Of a stretch of 14,182 bases of DNA, positions 7,500 through 14,182 are shown piece by piece (within the stretch, counting starts at the first letter, position 1; each line of letters starts with the position of its first letter). The notes beneath the pieces were generated by a model. The model ran no database searches. It was not told where the DNA came from and saw only the letters and a program-made list of their open reading frames with translations. The translations under genes were made by a program, and so were the position numbers. This stretch comes from Beroe ovata (Eukaryota; Ctenophora; Nuda; Beroida; Beroidae), in assembly GCA_946803715.1 (NCBI GenBank), contig CAMPET010000024.1, positions 21,843-36,024 of the forward strand. Reading direction: 5' to 3'.

Positions 7500-8325
7500 T
7501 GTTTGACTTACATAATGTCTACAACATTTAACTCCTAAACCATGAATGTAGCAATTTCACCAAGCAAAGCCTATAAGCTGCTGGGGCTCGGACATTATGT
7601 TGCTTTACTACTTCAGATAATGTGAATATCTTAATTCAAAACTACCTCAAACCACCTCGAATAAAATGCTTGAACGGAAACATACTTTATACTAATACTA
7701 AGGCATATGGCCAGTGGCCACATAATCAGTTAACATCAACTACGGGGTTGCGTCGCGACGGGAGTTGAAATGTTTCTACTTGTGGGATTAAATATTCAGA
7801 TGCAAAATCGCGTGAAGGAAACTGTCGAACCAACTCAGCAATGGTTTATAGCTCTATCATCATTACTTTATTATGTTAGTAGAAAAGTGGGAAGAAAGAA
7901 AAAACTGTCGCGAATACTTTCATAGTTCGCTTCTAACACCACACGCTGACACCACTCTAGCACCACTCTCTCTAACTCTCTTAGAGTTCTAACAAACAGC
8001 ATGGATAGAATGCTGATAATTGCTACATTGTTAAAACGTCATTCAAATCAGAGTATCAGACAATAGTTCTATTTGAACGCGCTTTTAACACCGTTATGCA
8101 TGACTAATATTTAAAGGAGAAATGCGAAATCTTATTAACAGCTCAGTGTTTCACCAATATATGCAATGCATATTCCTATATTACTGATTTACGATACAAT
8201 ATTAATTTGATGAGCACACCGCAACAACTGCAACAACTGGGTGGCTTTTGACTCAGAAAAAACTGAAGCAGAAATAATATCGGCAGTTTTTAAGTTGGCA
8301 ACTCCCAATTTACAAAGTTACAACT
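7500..8325. other. Gene-free stretch
   Basis: No exon with both good splice sites and protein-like composition was found. Small symmetric words occur: GTCGCGAC near 7754, two TGGCCA palindromes near 7710-7722, and AACTCT/AGAGTT arms near 7974-7988. None can be tied to a function. Confidence 0.4.
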
Positions 8326-8346
8326 CCACACACACACACACACACA
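8326..8346. repeat. Short (CA)n microsatellite
   Basis: About ten CA units in otherwise non-repetitive sequence. Confidence 0.9.
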
Positions 8347-8349
8347 GTA

Positions 8350-8740
8350 AGCGTGAGTGCTGGTTCGGCAAATACTTCCCCGTTCGGTCAAAAAAACACA
8401 GATTATTAATTACCCTCATTCCAGCCTGTCATGCGTCAGCAAAAACACCAATTATCACTGTTAATAGTCATGAGTAGCTAGATAAACTTAAACAAGCTCA
8501 ATTAATAAGTTGCATGAAAATGTTTTCATACAGGCTGTGACGCACAATCAGCGATTGCAAACAAGTGAGTCATGCTCCATTATGAAAAAAGGGTTTCACC
8601 AGAAAACCGTAGACATTATAAAATGTCTGAAAGTACTGACGTATGCAAATCACATGACTAAGCTGCACTTACGACATGGTCTCCTTCTAATAGGGGGATC
8701 ATGTGGCCTCTGCGCGTGAACCCGAGAGGGAGAGGGCCCT
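8350..8740. other. No gene established; octamer motif present
   Basis: A perfect POU octamer, ATGCAAAT, is at 8643-8650, followed by CACATGAC. Short splice-site-bounded segments exist on the plus strand (8534-8565, acceptor TTTTCATACAG, donor GTGAGT) and on the minus strand (near 8709-8672, donor GTAAGT). No partner exons support them, so I leave them unannotated. Confidence 0.3.
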
Positions 8741-8744
8741 CACA

Positions 8745-8956
8745 ACACAGACACAGACACAGACTCGCACACACGAACACACACAGACACACACTCACAC
8801 AGACACGCACACAGACACAGACACACAGACAGACACACAGACACACACATAGACACACAGACACACACACACAGACACACGCACACACACACACTCTCTC
8901 TCTCACACACACACACACTGACACACTCACTCACGCACACACACACACACGCACAA
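8745..8956. repeat. Large interrupted (CA)n array
   Basis: CACACAGACA-type units with GACACA, CGCACA and a CTCTCTCTCT interruption over about 210 bp. This is the longest dinucleotide tract in the window. Long His/Thr and Cys/Val frames across it are artefacts. Confidence 0.95.
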
Positions 8957-8959
8957 AGC

Positions 8960-10080
8960 GTGAGTGGGGGAATGCTACATCAAGGAGAGGAGAAGACGGG
9001 TTATGCAGTGAGATACTTGCTTACTGCGCGGAATACTGAACAGATTTCCATTAGTGTGTCTGTGTGTGTACGCTTATGTCCGCCTTGATTAATCTGATTG
9101 TAATAACTCGACACCTATAATAAATCAATCCCAATGGAGACTGCTTAAAACAATGACTTTAGATGTATTAACTGGAGTCAAGTCTTGCACTCACACATAC
9201 TGTAATGTAACATCCTCACTCTTTGTAGGATCAATGGGAGAAATATCTGGGTGTGAGATGTTATGGGCAAATTCAACGACAAGTCATCCCTTAATCATAT
9301 TTTATCAAGCTGCATGACACACTGCATGATCTGTTACGTATCTTGATCCTGGCTAAACATCTGTATACATATCATATCATAGTGAGGAAACATGTCCCAT
9401 GAATTTACTGCACAATGGTGGTCGCAAATCTGAGTAAAGCTAATCTGAGAACGATTGTATAAGACTGAACAAAAACATAGATAGTTGTGTCATTGTTGTT
9501 GTGCCATAGATTCTCTATTGTTTCCAACTGTTGTTTTATTCAAGACTTTGGAATTTCTGATAACGCACAGATGTAACAAGNCCTTGTTGCTCAGAAGTGC
9601 AATGTAGTAAGATTTTGTAAACATTCCTAAATGTGAGGAGAATTATGAATTTGTTAACTTTTAGACCAAGCTTCATAGTTATATTTAGGTAGTGGGTGTA
9701 ATTACTAATTTGCAAAACAAGACAAGCTAGTTTGAACTAGCAGAACAAGTTTTCATGCCTGGTATGTGGATAGATTAAATATGCACTAGTTAAGTACATA
9801 AAAACTTTTATGAGCTCAGTGTACCTTTAGTTTTCTGAATTAGCTACCTAGTTAGCCTTAAGTTCTTCCACATACACAGCCAATATAATCATATTGAGGG
9901 TTGGTACACTTGTAAGTTGCTACAATAGCATTTAGCATGATGATCTAAAAAACCCTTCTCAATGGCTGGTTATGACCATCAGGACTATAATTCATCTGAA
10001 ATGTGTGTAAATAAAAGAAAATATTTGTTTGACTTACCAAGTCGCTTTAGATTCAACAATATTTATCAGATTTTAATTAA
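8960..10080. other. Gene-free AT-rich stretch with one N
   Basis: No gene is supported. An acceptor-like CTCACTCTTTGTAG at 9217-9230 is followed by 21 codons and a stop, but two frames are open and no upstream partner exists. An isolated N is at 9581, away from any simple repeat. Confidence 0.4.
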
Positions 10081-10465
10081 AATGAGAGATAACTAGCAAA
10101 TTCTCTTTTGACTCTGTTTACAAATGAAAATGCATCTTTTTAATTGTGATCAATTTCGTCCGCGTCGTTCAATGACATTATCAGCCTCAAATTTGATTGT
10201 AATAAGTAGTGTTGATAAGTTTGTTCCCGCGCTGCGTTACCCAAATACTACACATGCTTTCAGATCACATGGCATGGTAGAATAGGGGGCGCAAGGTGTG
10301 CACTGCACAGATAAGTTTAAAATCAAATTTGAGCCTGACGATGTCATTGAAAGACGAAATTGATCCATGCATGGATCAATTTGCCATGATCGCAATTAAA
10401 AATTGCATTTTCATTTGCAAGCAGAGTCAAAAGGGAATTTACAAGCTATCTGCAATCTCTCATCG
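10081..10465. repeat. Long imperfect inverted repeat (foldback or MITE-like)
   Basis: The left arm, about 10081-10200, is the reverse complement of the right arm, about 10319-10465, with roughly 85-90% identity in aligned parts by eye. Shared blocks include TTTTGACTCTG, CAAATGAAAATGCA, ATCAATTTCGTC, TTCAATGACAT and CTCAAATTTGATT. The central spacer is about 118 bp and includes GGGGGCGCAAGG. The right arm carries about 27 extra bases forming a perfect palindrome; the left arm has CGCGTCG instead. No coding capacity and no clear target duplication were found. Confidence 0.8.
10357..10382. repeat. 26-bp perfect palindrome
   Basis: The sequence reads identically on both strands, with half-site AAATTGATCCATG and central ATGCAT. 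It lies in the right arm of the long inverted repeat. About 27 bases here have no counterpart in the left arm, which shows that a local inverted duplication made it. Confidence 0.95.
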
Positions 10466-10469
10466 TAGC

Positions 10470-10783
10470 TAAATTCAAAAGATTTGTCATTCACCATACT
10501 GGTAAAAAATAAAACCATCACATAGATAATGATAAAAAATAAGTTGCCCAGCACGCAGTACGCACTAGTGCACGTTCCGAAACAAAATTCTCGACTGGAA
10601 TTATTTTGTCGGATGTTATGACGTTATGTCGGCCTTTGATGAATGAAGGCGCGCGCACACCGCGCGCGAGAAACGGTGGATAGATAGCATGAGCAGGAGT
10701 AAAAATTTAGAAAGTTTTGCTGAATATAGCATGAGCAGTCCTTGTCTTTTGCGCTGATGAGCATTAGATAATCATCATGACAT
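10470..10783. other. CpG-rich patch, possible distal promoter region
   Basis: The patch near 10600-10680 is richer in CpG than its surroundings and contains an alternating GC tract (10648-10668, GGCGCGCGCACACCGCGCGCG) and TGACGTTATG. The 13-mer ATAGCATGAGCAG occurs at 10684-10696 and 10726-10738. It lies about 700 bp upstream of the GPN1 ATG. That ATG directly follows an acceptor-like TTGACTCTTAG, so a 5' UTR exon could start here. That is conjecture. Confidence 0.25.
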
Positions 10784-10882
10784 CATACCTTGTTGTAGGA
10801 TTTCACCCTACCCTTGCTGGGCGCTGGCGGGATTGAAAATCGCGCGCACCGACGGTAGGGTAAAATCCTACAACATACCTTG
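10784..10882. mobile_element. 81-bp mini inverted-repeat element with perfect 9-bp target duplication
   Basis: Inverted ends TTGTAGGATTTCACCCTACC (10793-10812) and the complement of TTGTAGGATTTTACCCTACC (10854-10873) differ at one base in twenty. They enclose 41 GC-rich bases containing GGGCGCTGGCGGG and CGCGCGCACC. The word CATACCTTG flanks the element exactly on both sides (10784-10792 and 10874-10882), as expected for a 9-bp target-site duplication. Duplications of about 9 bp are typical of Mutator-like DNA transposons. The element is too small to code for anything, so it is a non-autonomous or internally deleted derivative. The family assignment is inference. Confidence 0.85.
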
Positions 10883-11389
10883 GTCCTTGACTCCTTGAGC
10901 CGCTCATGCTGATTTTTGATCAGTTTCATAACGTTTGTTCTATTCATTTATTTACTTAAAACCATTTTTTGTTTGTATTCATTTCATTAAACCAATTTTC
11001 AAATCTCAGTTAATTGATTGTGATTTTTGTGTGATCTATTTTTATACTTTGAGATGATTTGATGATGTCATGATGAGTACAAGCAAATGAAACTCAAGAG
11101 GGATTGAATATATTTTGAGTCTGATTTCAGTTTGATTTCAGTTTGATTTGATCATAATTCTGAATAACTAGACTTTTAGTACTTCACTGTATTACCTAGG
11201 ATCATTTGTCTGGGACAAACATAGTTGCCTTGTGACCCTCTGCTACCATTGTATCAATGCCTTCATTGATTTATATTGTTTGATCACTTTGCCTTATTAC
11301 CATAAACTGCAAGCTGATGGTCCATACTCCATTTCAGAAATCAGCATTTTGCAGATAGATTTTACTGATCAGTATATTGACTCTTAGGG
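10883..11389. other. AT-rich DNA upstream of GPN1
   Basis: No exon was seen. AGTTTGATTTCAGTTTGATTTGATC repeats a GTTTGATTT word near 11127-11150. The last bases before the GPN1 ATG resemble a splice acceptor (GACTCTTAG), so part of this could be an intron in the 5' UTR. Confidence 0.35.
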
Positions 11390-12996
11390 ATGGATTCTAG
11401 CACAGAAAGTAATAGTAATTCTGGTCAGTTGAAGCCTGTTGTTATAATAACACTTGGTATGGCTGGATCTGGGAAGACTTGTTTTATGCAACGGATAAAT
11501 GCCTGGCTCCATGCAAAATATAAGAACCCATATGTTATCAACCTTGACCCTGCTGTTTTTGAATTACCATATCCAGCCAATATTGATATTCGAGATAGTG
11601 TTAAGTATAAGGAAGTAATGAAGCAATATCACCTTGGGCCCAATGGAGGAATAATCACATCCTTGAATTTATTTGCTACAAAGTTTGATCAGGTAAGCAT
11701 ACAATGGAGAATTTGATATTTTGATGATTTGATATATTGATTTGAATATAGAAGCATTGGTTCAAAACAATTCAGGTTCTTGATATCTTAGAAAGCAAAG
11801 ATGACATTGATTTTGTATTGATAGATACACCTGGACAAATAGAAGTTTTCACTTGGAGTGCAAGTGGTACAATCATATCTGACAGCATTGCTAGAAGTTA
11901 TCCTACTGTTATAGCTTATATCATGGATACAGTAAGGTGAATTCATTGTTCAAAACGTACCCAAAAGGCTAATGAAATCAAGTGAATTTTTTTTTTCATG
12001 AATCAAATTCATCCCCAGGTGCATCAATCCGGTGACATTCATGTCAAATATGATGTATGCATGCAGCATCATGTATAAAACTCGATTGCCACTGATTGTG
12101 GTCATGAACAAGGTTCATTATGATACCCTACTCTTCCCTTTACACTAAACAAACATTGCACATCACTGTTGTGATGTTATCATATTTATGTCATTTGTGT
12201 TATGTACAAAACCCCTATACTCCATAGACAGATATTGTTGATAACAAGTTTGCTGTGGATTGGATGCAAGACTTTGAGACATTTCAAGAAGCCCTCGATG
12301 CCCATCCCAGTTATTCAAGTAACCTGTCAAGATCAATGAGTCTAGTATTAGATGAATTTTATAAGGTGAAAACAATCTGAAATCTATTGTTCATACACAC
12401 AGTCAATTACTGGAAATGTTTTGATATATTGCCAAACCTCGAACATTGCGATTTTCGTCATCAGGATCTTCGCTCTGTTGGTATCTCTTCTGTAACCGGT
12501 AATGGATGCACAAACTTTTTCAAAGAAGTGAGCAATGCAGTGAAGGAATATTATGAAGAGTATGTGCCTCACTTAGAAAAACTGAGAGAAATTTTGGAGG
12601 AGAGAAAGGAAAAAGAAATGGAGGCTCAGCTGAAAAAATTGAAGGTGAGTCTTTGATATCTGGTGCGTCATGAAGTGACTGATGGCACATGGTTATGAAA
12701 ACTGATGGATGTGTTCATAAGGTGGATCGAGTTGGAGACGAGGTGAAGCTGGAGGATGATGAGTTCTTGGAGCCGCACATCACCACTAACCTCCCACCAT
12801 CATTTTCCAACTATAACAGTGAGCATGACGAGGCAGAACAGTCTGATGAAGAGGTATGTTTGTGCTCAAGTGTCGAGAGATATGCTCGATTATAGACCTT
12901 CCCCCAATTAATCACTTTTGTTTTCAGGTTCAATATGAGGACAGTGTGACGGCAGAAGCATCATTTGAAAGATTCAGGGACTCACATAAGACCTGA
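11390..12996 (+). CDS. GPN1: GPN-loop GTPase 1 (complete, seven exons)
   Basis: GPN1 (XAB1) is a cytoplasmic-nuclear GTPase that works with GPN3 in assembly and nuclear import of RNA polymerase II. Exons: 11390-11692, 11776-11936, 12019-12112, 12228-12365, 12465-12644, 12722-12853 and 12928-12996. All introns are GT-AG, 74-115 bp, and all phases agree. The product is 358 residues, close to human (374). Visible motifs: P-loop GMAGSGKT at 23-30, NLDPAV at 51-56, ANIDIRD at 63-69, the diagnostic Gly-Pro-Asn loop at 83-85 (GPNGGI), G3 DTPGQ at 118-122, G4 NKTD at 185-188 (split by an intron), and G5 SSV near 240. An acidic, weakly conserved C-terminal tail follows, ending in RDSHKT. At the exon 2 donor, AAG/GTGAAT is required by phase although GTAAGG lies five bases upstream. 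The start is the first in-frame ATG and fits the family N-terminus. No AATAAA was seen before the next gene. Confidence 0.97.
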
Positions 12997-13072
12997 GAGA
13001 GGGACTTGTTTTAGATATTATTTGTTTATTTCGAATTGATTTTAACTTATTATTATCGCTGTGAACATGGTA

Positions 13073-13077
13073 ACCAA
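13073..13077 (+). promoter_or_regulatory. CCAAT box upstream of the C3orf38-like gene
   Basis: AACCAATCA lies about 235 bp upstream of the ATG at 13311, in the 314-bp gap after the GPN1 stop codon. The short gap means the GPN1 3' UTR and this promoter nearly overlap. The motif is short, so this is suggestive only. Confidence 0.3.
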
Positions 13078-13310
13078 TCAGGATAGTTTGATACAATATG
13101 TTATCCACGTGAATGGTCAGATTTATAATTCAACCAAATTATAATTTAACCAACTTACCTGTAACTTCCATAATATTTGGTGTTAAGAACACCGTGTTCT
13201 AGTATAATACAATAATCATAATTATAAATTTTCATATTTGCCCGAAGTAGTTAACTGTAATATCCAGGCCAAATGTAGGCCGATGATAGCTATGACCTTG
13301 TGCTCAAACA

Positions 13311-13535
13311 ATGCTGAGTGAAGTAGAAAAGAGTGGTATCAGAAGTCTGCTGCAGCGTCTCACCAAAGAAGACTTGGTCTCTCTGACTGACACAGTTACA
13401 AACAGAGCAGTCACTGTAGACACTTGCAAAGATGCCATTGAGGCAATACTCAGCTTCACCATGAATGTTAAGGTGCTCCTACGGAGGAAAAAAGTGCGCA
13501 GAGAACACGTTTTCCAGTACCTTGCCGAAAATCAG
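13311..13535 (+). CDS. First coding exon of a C3orf38 homologue (partial)
   Basis: The exon encodes 75 residues and ends at phase 0 with donor AATCAG/GTAATA. The core LTDTVTNRAVTVDTCKDAIE, then AILSF and LLRRKKVRREHVFQYLA, closely follows the N-terminal domain of human C3orf38 as I remember it (LCDTVTNRL..., AILAYSQ, ELLRRRKVHREVIFKYLA). The start ATG has A at -3, and the first residues (MLSEVEKSGIRSLLQRL) match the family's short N-terminal lead. C3orf38 proteins are poorly characterised, and the sequence itself gives no enzymatic motif. Later exons lie beyond the window; the following intron is filled by repeats from 13599 on. I considered an unspliced 90-residue product and rejected it because the homology stops exactly at the donor. 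Confidence 0.85.
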
Positions 13536-13598
13536 GTAATAACATTCCACTCTATAGTTAACATTCCACTCTATTTCACATAGTGCTCTATAAAACTA

Positions 13599-13848
13599 CA
13601 GGGTGTCAAAAAAGTGGACAACAGTATCCACATCAGTGTGCTCTACAAAAACTTACATATTTCCAACATTTTTTGATATAACTTGATGAAATTTTCAGGA
13701 TTTGTTCTGGAATAGTTGAGGATTGATATGTTGAAGTCTGCATTCATTTTTGACGCTCAGATCGTGCGTTGTCGATGAATGAAATTGACAAAAGCAGTTC
13801 TCTGGTTTTTGCCAATTTCTCTGTCAATTTTTGAGATAGATACCTAGA
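13599..13848. mobile_element. Interspersed element, copy B, in the C3orf38-like intron
   Basis: It begins CAGGGTGTC directly after TA (13597-13598), consistent with a TA target as in Tc1/mariner-type elements. Positions 13648-13843 match 2206-2401 without gaps at about 92%. The terminus then changes character and runs into the 172-bp tandem units. Unlike copy A, the left end is intact here, and the right end lies outside the window. Confidence 0.65.
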
Positions 13849-14182
13849 AGTTTCAAGTCAATCGGTCGATCCGTTTGGGAGCTATCCTCAAATGCTCACT
13901 CAAACCGACATGTTTTCGGTGGATAAAAGGTTATGGAGGCCATTAACTCGGGAACCGATCATCGGATTGACGTAAAATTTTGGTTGCCCGAGTTTCTAAT
14001 GGTCCTTGAGCTATGGTGAAAGTTTCAAGTCAATCGGTTTATCCGTTTGGGAACTATCCTCAAATGCTCACTCAAACTGACATGTTTTGGGTGGATAAGG
14101 GGTTATGGTGGCCACTAACTCGGGAACATATCATCGGATTGACGTTAAATTTTGGTTGTCCGAGTTTCTAATGGTCCTTGAG
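13849..14182. repeat. 172-bp tandem repeat, two copies, continuing past the window
   Basis: Unit 1 is 13849-14020 and unit 2 starts at 14021, cut by the window edge 10 bases before its end. Over 162 compared bases I count 13 differences and no gaps (about 92%). Each unit starts AGTTTCAAGTCAATCGGT and ends TCCTTGAGCTATGGTGAA. Within the unit, GTCAATCGG and CGGATTGAC are roughly inverted to each other. It may be the internal tandem block of the interspersed element or a satellite seeded from it. Confidence 0.9.

Noticed and set aside
8534-8565. Short plus-strand segment between a good acceptor and a GTGAGT donor
   Set aside because: A 32-nt exon with no partner exon on either side cannot be supported from sequence alone.
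8658-8930. Minus-strand frame of Cys/Val repeats ending [16 protein letters not shown]
   Set aside because: Mostly the (CA)n array. The tail has a possible acceptor and a GTAAGT donor but no connecting exons.
9231-9296. Possible terminal exon DQWEKYLGVRCYG... after a strong acceptor
   Set aside because: Two frames are open, there is no upstream exon to set the phase, and no polyadenylation signal follows.
11390-11716. Unspliced GPN1 product ending VSIQWRI
   Set aside because: The family homology stops exactly at the GTAAGC donor and resumes in the next exon.
1-14182. CRISPR array, tRNA or rRNA genes, viral or bacterial cassettes
   Set aside because: Tandem repeats here are spacerless, no tRNA B-box or rRNA core was seen, and all recognisable genes are intron-containing metazoan housekeeping genes.

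Overview
The window looks like nuclear DNA of a metazoan. It is AT-rich and full of (TG)n/(CA)n microsatellites and short tandem repeats, and its genes are split by small introns. The six GPN1 introns measure only 74-115 bp. Short introns and closely packed genes would fit a sponge or another compact invertebrate genome, but nothing here fixes the species. Only one gene (GPN1) is complete. I built every gene model by reading splice sites and reading phases by eye. Homology is from memory of the families.

Layout, left to right. (1) 1-1511, minus strand: the 5' part of an unrecognised gene, four exons with compatible phases, encoding a Thr/Gln-rich protein with degenerate heptad repeats (A-T-Q-D/E-A-S-I). 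A CCAAT box and a palindromic CACGTG E-box lie just upstream. (2) 1920-2853, minus: the last two exons of a second unrecognised gene. Its intron carries a CATCACACA-type minisatellite and a copy of an interspersed element. Upstream at 3217-3392 is a block with an E2F-type site and four CCAAT boxes, a plausible promoter for it. (3) 3629-3980, minus: PSENEN (PEN-2, a gamma-secretase subunit), with a clear C-terminal exon and a likely first exon. The exon for the first membrane segment is absent, and a (CA)n array stands where it should be. (4) 4020-11389: long, mostly gene-free DNA with minisatellites, RFX-like motifs, a possible TATA-driven first exon with one membrane segment (7129-7385), a large (CA)n array, a long imperfect inverted repeat with a perfect palindrome, and an 81-bp mini-element bounded by a perfect 9-bp target duplication. 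(5) 11390-12996, plus: complete seven-exon GPN1 (GPN-loop GTPase 1), 358 residues. (6) 13311-13535, plus: first coding exon of a C3orf38 homologue. Its intron holds a second copy of the interspersed element from region 2, running into 172-bp tandem units that continue past the window edge.

The genes share no evident pathway: GPN1 serves RNA polymerase II assembly and import, PSENEN serves intramembrane proteolysis, and C3orf38 is poorly characterised. The most notable points are the disrupted PSENEN locus, the two unrecognised minus-strand genes, and the families of small non-autonomous repeats.
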